A stretch of 64,000 nt of DNA, taken from the NCBI GenBank assembly GCA_034770075.1, contig CM068380.1, positions 81,353,393-81,417,392 on the forward strand. Reading direction: 5' to 3'. The notes under the pieces are model-generated. The model had not been told where the DNA came from. It saw only the letters and a list, made by a program, of their open reading frames with translations, and did not search any database. Positions 25,963 through 37,736 of this stretch are shown here, one piece after another (the first letter of the stretch is position 1; each line of letters opens with the position of its first letter). The translations under genes were made by a program, and so were the position numbers. Source of the stretch: Aralia elata (lineage: Eukaryota; Streptophyta; Magnoliopsida; Apiales; Araliaceae).

Positions 25963-26915
25963 TGAAATTTCTGCATATTAAGATGATTATGTAACATACA
26001 TAATTAATGAGTAATTTTTTCTATGGTGATGCTTGCCAACTGCATTTCAATACAAAGGTCTTAATTTGTACGTCTCATTCTCATTTTTGCCACAGATTGA
26101 TAGACTATAATTTGCAAAGTGATTAATTAATGATCAGCAATGAGCTTTAATAACGGGTTGTTGGAGACATATATATGTATACACACATGCCTTCAGGAAT
26201 TTGATTCTCTTTTTGTAGTAATATGACAGGGATTTAAGTAATGATCTTAATTAATTTCTGGGTCCATAATTTAATGTGGCTGCTATTGATTACAAATCAA
26301 ATCTTGGTTGGTGATTCTAAAACCTTGTTTAAATTAAAGTACCGTAGATGACCTTTCTCTGTCAGTTTCTAATCTTGATACTACTACTTTTCTTTTTTGA
26401 AATGCAACATTAAATCGTGGGTATTATATTTTCTTTTTCTCTTGTATGCTCAATCCTAGCTAATAGATGCAACTTAACTTTATAGATCGAGATTAGCGAA
26501 TAACCTGGGAATTTAGCTAAAAGATATAGATAACAGTAATAATATTAGCCAAATAATATGATTTGTTTCCTTAATTAATTTGTAAAATTATAAAATTTCA
26601 ACATTAATGTGAATTTGTATAATTTTTGATTAATTTAATAATTAATATTGTAAACTACTTAAATTTAGCATTGGACATTTTTTTGACATTATCTTATAGA
26701 TTATTACGAAAAATAAGTAAGGAATTAAACAAATTCATATGAATAAAGGGTGGGAAACTTTTTTTTCCTAAAAAAATATATTTAATATTTGCATTTTCTA
26801 TAATCTAGATTAATTATACATTTTTAATATATTTTTCAATCATAGTATTGAACTCTACAAAGCAAAAAGATCTCTCTCGGAGTTATAGCTAGTAGTCATG
26901 CATCCATCCTCAGAA

Positions 26916-26951
<36 letters not shown>

Positions 26952-27392
26952 TTTATATAGACAAGAATTAATTACTTATAATTAATCGAGACTATTATAT
27001 TAATTATATATCTGAGATACGAAATTCTATCAAATTGAAGAAAACAACTTGTTAGCTAGCCGAACATAAAATGTGAGAGATACCATTTTTGTTTTTCCAT
27101 ATATAATTCCAATTTATAATATAAATAGTGGAGTGTAAATTGACATGCATGAGTTGGTGGAGGTTAGAAACTAGCTGTAAGCTGGAGATATGAAATCTAC
27201 GAAACGGATGCGTATATAATACAGCGATCAGCAACCATTCGGTATATACAGAAGTAAGGCACGTTTGGATAGCATCATATTTAATTGCTTCTGAAGACCA
27301 ACAGAAAAGGTCGCTTTTATTTTTCCCTGCAACAAAAGCACTATTAATTAATTCCTGACAAAATTATATACATACGTGTACATAACTATTAC

Positions 27393-27394
<2 letters not shown>

Positions 27395-27462
<68 letters not shown>

Positions 27463-27464
27463 TA
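27395..27464. repeat. (AT)n(AC)n(AT)n microsatellite
   Basis: A compound dinucleotide run: AT, then CA, then AT again. Confidence 0.9.
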
Positions 27465-28224
27465 TATTGGAAATTATGGTCCCCCATCTTGGATGGATTT
27501 CTTGATCTGTTTGACTTTGATTTTTCGCAAAGAAAAATGGACATGATCGACGTGGATGAAGTATACAGCTTTCAATTGTCTGGTTTCAGAATTTTCATGA
27601 ATTTTTTCTTGAGCGACAAGCCTACGACAGTATCTTAAAACCATACTACGAGTTAATTAATAACCAGCCATGCATCAATGTTGAGAGCTAGCAAGCTTAA
27701 TTTGTCGAAGCAAAATTAATGTACAGAGGAGATTAGATGGTGACATAACAGAAATAATTAATGTCCTAACAATCTACATGTACCTTATATACAAGTATAA
27801 TTGTACTACTATAATTAACCATGAATTATTGCAATCAATTAACAGTGAATAATTAATTAATTTACAGTTCATGAGGCATTATTATTGCACATTTGAATTT
27901 TTAAGTAGTTGTTAACCTGATAATTTATTTTTGTGGGTGATTACATACATACAAAATAGAACCTTTATCAAATGGTATCTTAGCAGTGGAGTGTTAAATA
28001 ATTTGTTATAATAATATAGGTCGGGGTTGAAAATTTATTACTTGGTGGAACCTTAGAGTTTATCAAAATAATTTTCAAAATTGTAGATAATTTTTCTTTT
28101 TATTTTTTTAAAATTAAAGATATAAGAATTATAAAATAACAAGATATTTTTAATTTGCCGTTAATTTTAATAAAGAATAGCATCACATCATTACTTTTGG
28201 AAATAATACATCAATAATCAATAA

Positions 28225-29088
28225 TTGTGGCATGATTATGACCAGGAACTGTTTATTAGTATAATCTTAATCTTTGGTGTTACAGACAGAGACTTGTGAT
28301 GAAAGTTCTCTTTGGCCTATAGTACAAAGACGAACTGTTGATTAGCATGATCATAACCGTTGGTGTTACAAATGAATATCTTTGGCCATAGTGTAAAGAT
28401 AAATTGTTGATTTGCATGAACTGTTGATTGGTGTTACAAATAAATATCTTTGGCCCGCAGTGCAAAGATAAACTGTTGATTTACAGGAACTGTTGATTGG
28501 TATTACAAGGATAAAATATTGACGGGAACTTCTAAATTGGAGAAGATTGTGGACATTATGATCCATTTTACCCTCTTAATTAATTGTTATTTCCGCTGCA
28601 GTTATTGATCTAAAACTTGTTGTCTATTATATTCTATCAGATTTATCCTTGTTGAAAACTAAAGATAATTTATTATTTATTATCTTAGTCATGATATTCT
28701 TTACTGGGTTATTTAATTTGAGCTCACCCTTTTCAGTTTTGTTCCATTGTTCTTCTCAGGAAATGAGAGTGTAGCTGGAACTAACCGATGAATGGAATGA
28801 TGGTCCGAGTTAGCGGTTGTCCTCATCAAGTTATAAAATAGTCTAACAATAATTGTACCGAGGACTTTAAACGTGTATTGGCGTCTTTTATACGGCATTG
28901 TAATAATTTGAATTTGGATATTGTTGTACCATATCCGGTATGATATTTGTATTGAAAACTCACAGTATGTGTGTTGTCGTAATTTGTGCGACAGTATAAT
29001 AGTTGTAAATAGAAAATTTTGTATTTGTAGTATGTATTTTTGGTGACTCAAAATTAGGTTGTGTGGACCCAATTTTGGGGATGTCACA
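28225..29088 (+). repeat. Truncated 3' part of an LTR-A copy
   Basis: This segment is collinear with about 8640-9533 of the solo LTR. It has the repeated TTTGGCC...GTGCAAAGA phrases, then the GAGCTCACxxTTTTCAGTTTTG region and TGGTCCGAGTTAG, and it ends GGGGATGTCACA. The 5' two-thirds of the LTR are missing. Short open frames here are shared repeat sequence. Confidence 0.75.
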
Positions 29089-29634
29089 GATAGAGTATAA
29101 GGAGAATGTTTTGGAAACTATTTTAAAAATTAGCCCGTGTCTCGCTCGATGAATACACTTTGAATTAACTCCGAATTTCCAAGGAGTCAGCTTGATTTTC
29201 TATGGATTTTTAAAATGCAATACTTGGTTTACCTGCTGGTACGTTCATGTTAAGTCTCATCGGCTGATTCAAGATCAGGGGAAGTATTTTTTTTTAAGCT
29301 TTTCTTCTCCCTCTTAATTTCTAATTTCTCCTAATTTTCTCCCTCTCTCTCATTTTTACTTACCGTAAAGAAGACATCAAGATATATGGGAAAATGGGGT
29401 AAAACGCAAGAAAATAACAACACAACAATCAAGCAATTCACAGCTACATGAATAGTCACATTCCAACCAAAAAAAAAACCACATCATTAAGCCCTATGCA
29501 TTTACTCTTCTTCTGTCTTTTTTTATTCATTTTTGTTTCTCCTTTTTTTTAATAGCAAATTCCTTGATCGGTTGGTGGTCTACAGGAATCCAAAAATGCC
29601 ACCGTATATTAAGCACACTATTAATGTATTGCAC

Positions 29635-29666
<32 letters not shown>

Positions 29667-30724
29667 ACAAAAAAAAAATACGTGGACCTCCAAATTGTTA
29701 GGATCCCTATCATTTTATACATATTATATCAAAAAATTGGTAGCTACCCATATACTAATAAACAAAATAAAGGATTTGATTATATTGCACAGGCGAATGC
29801 TGATTGGTGACCACATCTATCACACCAATAATCAATCATGTCATAAACAAAAAGTTGTGATTTATTTAGAAGAAGCCAGGCCGTGAAGATAGTTGGCCAT
29901 GGGGATACACTAACCACATTTTAGTTCTCATATGTCGATAATTCCTTCGCCTTCATTTGTTTGTTCATTTTCAAAAGTAAAATACAAACTTTAAGACATG
30001 TACGTTGTGACGCAATAAAATATTTATACTTAAATTTATGATTCATAAATATTTGGTTTGCGTATCTCAAAACTAGTGTAAACAATAATAAAGATAATCA
30101 GTTGCTTAGACTTGGTCTCTCAAATCAAGTTGACTTGGTCTCTCATATCAGATTGTATAATTCAAATGTATTTAACTATCATCCATAGTTAGAGGATATA
30201 CTCAGTTTTGTAACAATACGTCCTCTAAAAAAATTTAGACGTAGAGAATATATTTTGATAAATTTCTACGAAAAATAATATACATGTCGATAAATATTTG
30301 ACGAAATTAAATTGTAATTAACGTGAAAGTGTATGCGATAAGATAGAATAAATTAAAGTGAAATATTTTTTAATTCCTACCTATCTCATGTATGCACATA
30401 CGTCGCAATTATTATTCGACTAAAAACTTTCGTAATATATAAAATTCAATTTCTACATTTTTTATCTCACTTGGAATAATTTTTTCAATACATGGACATT
30501 TATTTCAGAGTATAATAATAAGTATCGGTCACATGGGTGTTTTATTCATATACATACATCTCAAGTTGGGCCAACTGTGATAACATTAAATGGAGTGATA
30601 AATTGGGCTAGCTTAGCACGTGGGTAGGTTGTACCAAAACTAAACATTACACTCATACGCATACATAGACCAAACAAAAGCAAAGCCAAGCCAGTTGATA
30701 CAACAGTGCAAGCTCCACTTACAT
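29089..30724. other. Intergenic DNA, no gene seen
   Basis: AT-rich sequence without a recognisable gene. A 30-base C run lies at 29,637-29,666. The last part may hold the 3' UTR of the minus-strand exon series that ends at 30,725. Confidence 0.5.
29637..29666. repeat. Poly-C tract
   Basis: Thirty consecutive C residues. The open frame across it encodes only a proline run and is not a gene. Confidence 0.95.
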
Positions 30725-30801
30725 TCATCCAGTGTACCCACCCTGCTGATTTTTACGACTCAATAAACTAGCCTTTAATGCATCAACATTCATGTTTACT
30801 A
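30725..30801 (-). CDS. Possible terminal exon of an unidentified minus-strand gene
   Basis: On the minus strand a pyrimidine-rich tract ending CTCATAG is followed by a short open stretch. It reads VNMNVDALKASLLSRKNQQG, then GYTG and a TGA stop at 30,727-30,725. The sequence is protein-like, and the acceptor is good. Its incoming phase (one base needed) could join a donor inside the exon-like piece at 31,980-31,828, after the codons for NVDL. I do not recognise the protein. The exon and its linkage are inferred from splice signals and composition only. Confidence 0.35.
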
Positions 30802-31827
30802 CTATGAGAAAAAAGGGAAGCAAAATAAAATAAAATAATAGTCCAGTTGTAGTTACAATGACAATAGAGTGCGAGTGCTGATATAATGTGAAATGAATTG
30901 AAGATCTGCCGCTTTTACGGGTAGACATCCTCGGAAATTAATTACAGAAGCTGAATGAGAATGTAGCTCTGATGATTCCACATAAATTAGGAAGACAGAT
31001 CACTGAGAAATGAACGTATGTAATGTGTATATATTTTGATATATAGAGTACTAGAAAAAAGATGAGATAGAGTTGCGATTTCGTGTCTTATAACCTATAT
31101 ATCATCCAGCGTGTATTTTTGCCGAGCGTAATAGATTCTATTACATATATACCGTTACCTTGATACATTAACGAATGTCATATATTCTATTACATACCGT
31201 TACCTTGATACATGAATAAAATTGATGTTCGGACAGAAAATCTGAATTACTTGGCGTCTTCTTTCAGAACTAGCAGAGGTCAGCCCCTACTCACATAGGC
31301 TAATAGCTGGGACACACTCCTTCAGCTTACACTGTCTGTGTGAATGTACATGTGCCTGTTGTGTGAAAAGAGAAAAAGAAAAAGAAAGAATTTCATTTGA
31401 TTTTCAAATCTCAAAATCTTCAAACAAAATTCCAGCAATCTTTAGCCATCATATAACTATTAATGGACAGCAAAAATGAGTTCGATAAACAAACAATATG
31501 GCACATGGGCGAGGTTACATTACATGTTAAAGAAGTGGAAAAAAGTTCCTACTATCCTAGAAACATAATTTGAAAATTTTAAGCATTTACTGTAATATGA
31601 TACAAGAAATTTAGAATACGTACCATATTTATCCTCCTTTATTTTGGCACTACTCATCACTCTAAGAACTTTTATTCACATAACATATGAAAACAACATC
31701 ACTGAGTGTGTATGCATACAACTTCAAACTTACTACTCAATTCAAACTAATACCTCTTACCCTAGAAACACCACACTAACAGCTATTACTATTACACAAG
31801 GAAACCAACATCACTCCATAACACATG

Positions 31828-31980
31828 CTAACTAACGTAAAGGATCACTGGGTCCATGTCATCCACTGTTGATTCACCAAGATCCACATTTTGGCTGCAG
31901 ACATTGTTAATGACCGTGCTTGCTAACTTCAAATATGTCAAGCCTCCCGTCCTATAGTTAAGTGGTGCATATCTTGACCA
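31828..31980 (-). CDS. Possible exon of an unidentified minus-strand gene
   Basis: After TTTGTTAG on the minus strand, a 50-codon open stretch starts WSRYAPLNYRTGGLTYLKLA and ends DDMDPVILYVS before TAG. A GT donor after NVDL would allow splicing to the exon-like piece at 30,801-30,725, giving an alternative C-terminus. The GLTYLKLAS part only faintly recalls the start of mitochondrial ATP synthase epsilon subunits, too weakly to name it. It lies between the MYB and CGS genes, where Arabidopsis has one small gene. Unidentified. Confidence 0.4.
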   Translation of the reverse strand, partial: WSRYAPLNYRTGGLTYLKLASTVINNVCSQNVDLGESTVDDMDPVILYVS

Positions 31981-32129
31981 CTAACAAATATCATACAGTA
32001 TGGCACTTTACCTGCTAAATGCACAATCAAATACTTGGAATTAACTTATATATGAACATGCATAATGATTTGGACTAAAGCACGCTCAAAGAATATAGTA
32101 GAGCAACGGCTTGAATGGAATGAGCGACC

Positions 32130-32275
32130 ACCATGTGAGGGCATTACAGGCAGCATGAATATATTGTGTTCAACTGCAAAGCGGATCCCATAATTTACTT
32201 TTTGCATGTTGTGGTCAGGCATCAGGAAACATTTATGTTTAGAGAGCCTCAGTACTTGTGGTGTTATTGAAGTAA
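32130..32275 (-). repeat. Segment related to 35,838-35,975
   Basis: Forward-strand phrases GTGAGGGCATTACAGGCAGC, GCAAAGCGGATCCC, TCAGGCATC and GAGCCTCAGTACTTGTG occur in the same order and spacing here and at 35,838-35,975. In both places the open frames are disrupted or differ, so it may be a duplicated untranslated exon or an old repeat. It is probably part of the same minus-strand transcription unit, but that is a guess. Confidence 0.5.
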
Positions 32276-33634
32276 ACCTAAGCAAGTATAAGATTGAAAA
32301 ACTGAAGCAATATTCATAAAGGCTCAGTATCAACTATCAAACTTAGAAATTCTTTCTGAGATTATAACATACACCTTAAATGGTGATTTCAATCTAAGGC
32401 AATGATGGTTTAATAAGATGGTGAACTGAAGTATGAACTATACTTTGTGTAAACCGGCAATGTGGTTTATAAACTGGTGGGTTAACCCAAATTGGGTTGG
32501 TTAAAGTTTAGACCCATAATTTTTAAAATAAAAACAGGCCTAAACCAGTTAACTGCTTTGGACCCCTTTTTTTTTTTCCAGTTCCAACATAAAATTGTAG
32601 TAACCCAGTTCTCTCGGCTCTCACTTCATCTTCTCCAGCTGCTTTTTCATCGTGACAATTCCCCTAATTCCTCTTTCTCTTCTCCACTTAAAGATCAGCA
32701 CTTCAATGGAAGAACTGAATGAAAGAATAAGTTTTTATCCATATACTACAGAGAAGGCTTTAGGCAATCTGGAGAGAAAATTAGAGCCCTTGATACCGAA
32801 ATTTGAACTGCCAAGAGAGCCAAACATATCGCTAAAACCATGAAAGCCATTCCTCTTCTTATGATCAAGGGAGAACTGAAGCTTGATCTGAGAAGAAATT
32901 TCTGAAGCCTGAAATTTTTTGGAAATATGGAGGAGAGAGAATAATCAATTTATCAGATACACACTTTTAGAATAAAGATTAATTAAATAAATCCAATACC
33001 AAATTGCTGTGTTACATAGCGCTGAATTTGGATGATTGTTTAGTAATTAATTAGTTTTGATTTTAAGTTTCTAGAGAGAGTAAAAATTTCAGAGCGAGAG
33101 TGTAAAAAAAAAATAGAGAGAATGTATAAAAAAATAGTGAGAGAAGTTAAAAAGAAGATAAGAAATTAATATATTAAATAATTTATTTTATTAGGACATA
33201 AATAATAAGCTTGAAATTTGAAAAATGAGTTGACCTATATTGGACCCATAACCATTTGATTCTAACTCATATAGCTCATATTAAAAATAGGCAATATGGT
33301 TTTAGTTCTTAATAGAACCATAACAATATTCTGTAAGACTGTAACCCATAACCAAACTAAATCCATTTTTTGTCAGGTCTAACTTTATGTAATCCTTTCT
33401 AATAAGTAACTAAAAGAGGGATTGAAGTCAGTCTGGACACAAAGTCTTAATCATCCACAAGATTTAGTTTCCTGTTCCCTTAGAAATCAAGAATACCGAG
33501 GTATAAGCCTATAGAACATATCCTGTTCATAAAAGGTTGTTAATTGTGTGGAAGGATGATTAAGTTAAAAGAATCCAATGAGGATATTATGTTTAACTCT
33601 TCTACTAAGAACTTAATTCTTCATATTTCTCCAC

Positions 33635-34851
33635 CATAGTTGCCATGGTGTCGCATAGGCGTCCTGGCGCCATGTCATGCGTCGACTTGAGTAAAGGTCA
33701 CCAAGGCGCACGCCTTGGTAGCTTTGGCCCAACTTTTTTTTTCCCATGGGTCTTCTACTTATATCCGACAGCCATCACAATGAAGTTTAAACTTTAAAGC
33801 CCTAAACTCAGTCTTAGTCTCCTCTCTCTCCTCTTAGTCCTCTGCCTTCACGACGTCGCGACTCCTCACTCCAGTCGACTTCGCGACTCCAGTTGACTCG
33901 CCGACTCCTCTTCTTCCTCCTAGCTCTAGTTGTCCAAGTCCAACCTCCTGTCTGACTCCAGCTTTCATGTTTCTTCTGAAGGCCTTTGTATATAGGTACT
34001 CCTCTTCGACTTCGCCTCCTCTAGTCGACTTGTTGACTGATCCTCTTTAACTTTGCCGACTCCTCTTCGACTTCCCTCAGTCGTGCCATCGCGAACCTCC
34101 CCCAATCGAATCTCCCTGAGGTCTGTTTTCTCTCTTTCCTTCTATCTCTCACATGCAAAGTATCTTCGTTCTCTGCTATGCTGATTGTTGGGTTTTTTGT
34201 TTGTGAATTGTGATATGTTGGTTACTTGGATTAGTGGGTAGTCTTTGTCAGTTAGTTTGTAATATGATGGGTTACTTGGGTTAGTGGGTATTCTTAGTCA
34301 GTTGGTGGGTATTATGTAATATGTTGTCTATAATATTTAATATTTTGGGTTGTATTAGACTCTGTATATGATTAAATAATATTGTTTTGGACATGGGTAT
34401 TGTTTTTAACTATTAAAATTTGCAAACTTTACACAATATGAACTTTACATAATATGTTGTTTTAGACATTGGGTAGTGTTTAACTGCTAAAATATATTGT
34501 TTTGGAAAGTGGATACTAAATAATTATTTCTCAATCTTTTTGGAACTGACAACTGAGACATACGATATACCTACATGTGTTTTTTTTAACTTGGGTAGTT
34601 ACATTTTGGACATGAGGTTAAGTCTCATGCTGATACATACACTGATAATGTTATTCCATAGTGTTATGTTTTGGGTTTTAATGTATATAAAATTTTATTG
34701 CCAATATACTTATTAAGTAAAATAAATAATTTATAAATTGCACATTGTAAACGACTTGTCGCCATACGAACGTCATGACGGTCGCCTTGTCGCCTAGACG
34801 TCCTGACAGTCGACTACCGCCATGACTCGCCGTGACGCCGTGACAACTATG
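33635..34851. mobile_element. Non-autonomous hAT-type element with perfect 8-bp target duplication
   Basis: The left end CATAGTTGCCATGGTGTCGC and the inverted right end CATAGTTGTCACGGCGTCAC are terminal inverted repeats. TTCTCCAC stands directly outside both ends (33,627-33,634 and 34,852-34,859), an 8-bp duplication typical of hAT transposons. The subterminal 100-150 bp at each end are GC-rich, with repeated GGCG, GCCT and CATGAC phrases. The interior is AT-rich and encodes no transposase. The element lies between exon-like pieces of the minus-strand unit, so it may be intronic. The same insertion is at 54,085-55,350. Confidence 0.85.
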
Positions 34852-35837
34852 TTCTCCACATTCTTGAAAATATATGGTAAAATTGGAAAAGATGCCAGAG
34901 AAATTTAGTTTTATGGGACATTTTACTAGTTCTTAGAATCATCTAGGCCATTATTTATGTTACTCTTCTTATCCATTTATGCCATACATGTATCTAAACT
35001 AGAATTCTTATTCTCTTCATCTATAACAAAGAAAATAAAATTTTAAACTTTTCTTTTATTCAAGCGGTTAGTGAAAGTTACGATGGGATGTTAATTATGA
35101 GGCGGCTAATAAATTGTAATCCACAATTCTTCTTTTCATGTTTACAGGCAGATTTATTCACCCCAATTTCTTCTCCTTATATCTACCTAAACAAGAATTC
35201 TTATTATTTTCCTATCACTAGATTTGCCAAACGAAGTACCAAAAAATTTCTCTTTTGTATTCAGATTTATATATAATTATGTTTTGTAACATTTGTAATG
35301 AATATATATATATATATATTCTTACAATTGAAATATACTGCACAAGTATCGTGTGTGCCTGAAAAACATGTTAGAATCAAAAGTCAATCAAGACATGTTA
35401 AGAATTAAACATGAGCATGTAAAAAGGCTGACAAAAATTTCAAACCCAAATACATAAACTATGATGTAAACGCAATAATAAATGACAGTGTCAATAGAAA
35501 AATCATACCTTCATTGAGTAGCCAAGAGTCGAAGACAAGTAAGCTTAGGATGTGCGCTAATAGATAGAGATGATCATGGCACCTAACAGTACCAACATCC
35601 ACTACTATGTCAAGCATATCCCTAAGGTGGGTGTCAAGGAATTACTCTATGGAGTATGGACCTCAAGTGGTAAAATACAGCTCCTTGACCTGTCATTTGG
35701 GCACCATTATTAAGTGGAACTACTGATCATGGCAGCACACTAAACAATTCAAAGAAGAAACTACAAAATACAATCCGGATAAAAAGAAAATAAACAACAA
35801 AAAATATTTTATTTGAGTAATATCTGTAGAAATTGTG

Positions 35838-35975
35838 AGGGCATTACAGGCAGCAAAAACACGAGCAAGCTGAAGCTGCAAAGCGGATCCCCCATAACTT
35901 AATTTTGCACTACATTGAGATCAGGCATCTGGAAACTTAGTAGTTACAGAGCCTCAGTACTTGTGCGATAATACA
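35838..35975 (-). repeat. Segment related to 32,130-32,275
   Basis: This is the paired copy of the segment at 32,130. It keeps the same ordered phrases, but its open frame is broken by stops on the minus strand. It is conserved in the second large copy at about 56,316-56,453. Confidence 0.5.
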
Positions 35976-36484
35976 CTTATTTAATAATCTTTATGCAACT
36001 ATAGAAGGAGGGAAAACACGATTCAGACATCGTAAATGTCCATTTTTTTTTCATTTTCTTAAAAAAATAATATATAAATAAAAATTTAAAAAAATTGGCT
36101 CTCAAATAGGACATTTAATTATGGAGAAGAGGACTCACATATCACGTAATTGCAATCACCATTCCAGTAACTAGGCAAACAGAAATTCTATAAGACAATT
36201 TGAAGTAGAAATAGAGCCAATTAATTTTTTTTTTCCAACGAAAAAAAGAAAACCTTATGGATTTGTAGATTTATGTCTAAACTTCAAGAAGTGCATTAGC
36301 AATCATTTGTAGATAACATCCTAACATAACACACTTACATCCAAGCCTCAAACATATAGTAAGCAAAAAACAAAAACTATGACAGTACAGCACTACAGCT
36401 GATATATAACAATTATTATGATGAAGATATATGGTCAAAAATTAGCAAAAAAAAAAGAAGAAGAAGATACATGGTCAAAGTTAC

Positions 36485-36518
36485 CTGCTTTCAGAACGGA
36501 TCTTGATGCCATTGCCAT
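36485..36518 (-). CDS. Probable first exon of an unidentified minus-strand gene
   Basis: The minus strand reads ATG followed by codons for MAMASRSVLKAG with a GT donor (GCAG|GTAAC) inside the last codon. TATATA lies about 95 bp upstream, preceded by GCCCA-type motifs. In the second copy (57,000-56,967) the exon reads MAMASRSVLEAG. There the arginine codon differs at two bases (AGA and CGC) yet still encodes Arg, which suggests it is translated. The start is rich in Ala, Ser and Arg like an organelle-targeting peptide. Exons downstream could not be linked with certainty; the pieces at 31,980 and 30,801 are candidates. Confidence 0.4.
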
Positions 36519-36610
36519 GGTGAGCTGATACTCACAGTGGGAGTTAAATGTAAGGATAACTTTTAGTATTTATTGACGAACGAACATATTGCAGAACGTA
36601 AAAAGTGCCC

Positions 36611-36617
36611 TATATAG
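36611..36617 (-). promoter_or_regulatory. Possible TATA box of the minus-strand gene
   Basis: CTATATAG lies about 95 bp upstream of the minus-strand ATG at 36,518. A GCCCAAC-like phrase, of the kind found in promoters of plant housekeeping and mitochondrial-protein genes, lies a little further upstream. In the second copy a short inverted insertion sits between the TATA and the ATG. Confidence 0.35.
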
Positions 36618-37549
36618 TCAATTTTGGACTGTGTATTTGCGTGGGCTAGTCCTATATCCTAAGTTGGACCCGAATTCAATTTTTTTTTTATAGGTTTGGG
36701 GCCTAATGCCCAATGGTATGTCTGGCAACTCCAATGATGAAAAAGTCCAAGTATGATAATGTTTTGGAGGTCATGGAATTGACTATTGAGTGATTTTTCT
36801 CCATTCGTTACTTCGCTAGTAGGAGAAATATGGAAGAAAACTTTTCCATATGAGTAAAATTATCATCCGAACTAGATTCATTTAGGGATTCGGCTCCAAA
36901 GAATAATACTAGGTAAATAAACTAAACATAAAATTTGTGTAGATTAAATACTTTACATATCTTCATTCTTATGTGTCAAATAAAATTACGTGGTGTTATC
37001 TCAATCATTAATGTGAATAAACGGTTCTTAATAGCTCCAAATTTACATAAATTATATATAAAAAATTGTGCACAAAGAGTCTACACATTATCCGAGAAGA
37101 AACTTTATCCTTTTGCAATGCTACTCCTTTACTTGTCTACTTTTGATCAAGAGTATGTGGGACGGGCTACCCAAAGTGTGTAGTGCTATTTTAATGGTTT
37201 TTATGTTAATATAGTGCGATGTGGTTTTTGTTTGCAAAAATAAAAATATGATTTTATCAAATTTAATATGTGATCATTTAATTTTAAAAATTAAATTCTA
37301 TCTCTAATTTTGAAATAAAATAAATATTTAACTAAGTTCGTAAATTGAAAATAATTTATATTTTAAATTATTTTGAGTTCGACTCTCACTCGAAAAAACA
37401 TAAGGATTATGGACTCCTCGTTCGAGTTGAAGATAAAAAAATTAATTCAACGCAAGTTGAGATATTTTATATATCAAAATAATAATAATAATAATAATTT
37501 ATATTTTTTACCAAAACAAATGAAACGAGTCAATTGACAATTGCAACCA

Positions 37550-37555
37550 CACGTG
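37550..37555 (+). promoter_or_regulatory. G-box core in the CGS promoter
   Basis: CACGTG lies about 180 bp upstream of the CGS start codon and is conserved in the second copy (about 58,133). It is the binding core of plant bZIP and bHLH factors. A functional role here is not shown by the sequence. Confidence 0.4.
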
Positions 37556-37736
37556 ACACGGCCACATAAATAAAATCGTATAAAGTAATACGACAAAATC
37601 CCTAACGCGCGTATTTTTTCTGACTTCATATACAGATCCGCCGCGGAACTTTTCTCTCTCTCATCTGTCCAGACAGAGAAGACAGATCCAATCGACCGAG
37701 CGGAACCTAAATTACCATCTTATCCTTCCATTTCGA

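Larger units (their letters stand above)
25018..28224. other. Intergenic DNA downstream of the MYB gene
   Basis: The first few hundred bases are presumably the 3' UTR of the MYB gene. AT microsatellites occur near 25,290-25,325 and 26,919-26,948. A compound AT/AC/AT run lies at 27,395-27,464. One short protein-like segment at 25,816 is listed separately. Nothing else was recognised. Confidence 0.5.

Noticed and set aside
29533..29886. A 117-codon open frame with a proline run
   Set aside because: The frame depends on a poly-C tract and lacks any coding signal on either side.
32046..32333. A 95-codon minus-strand open frame
   Set aside because: The duplicated segment at 35,838-35,975 does not keep this frame, and the sequence has no recognisable protein character.
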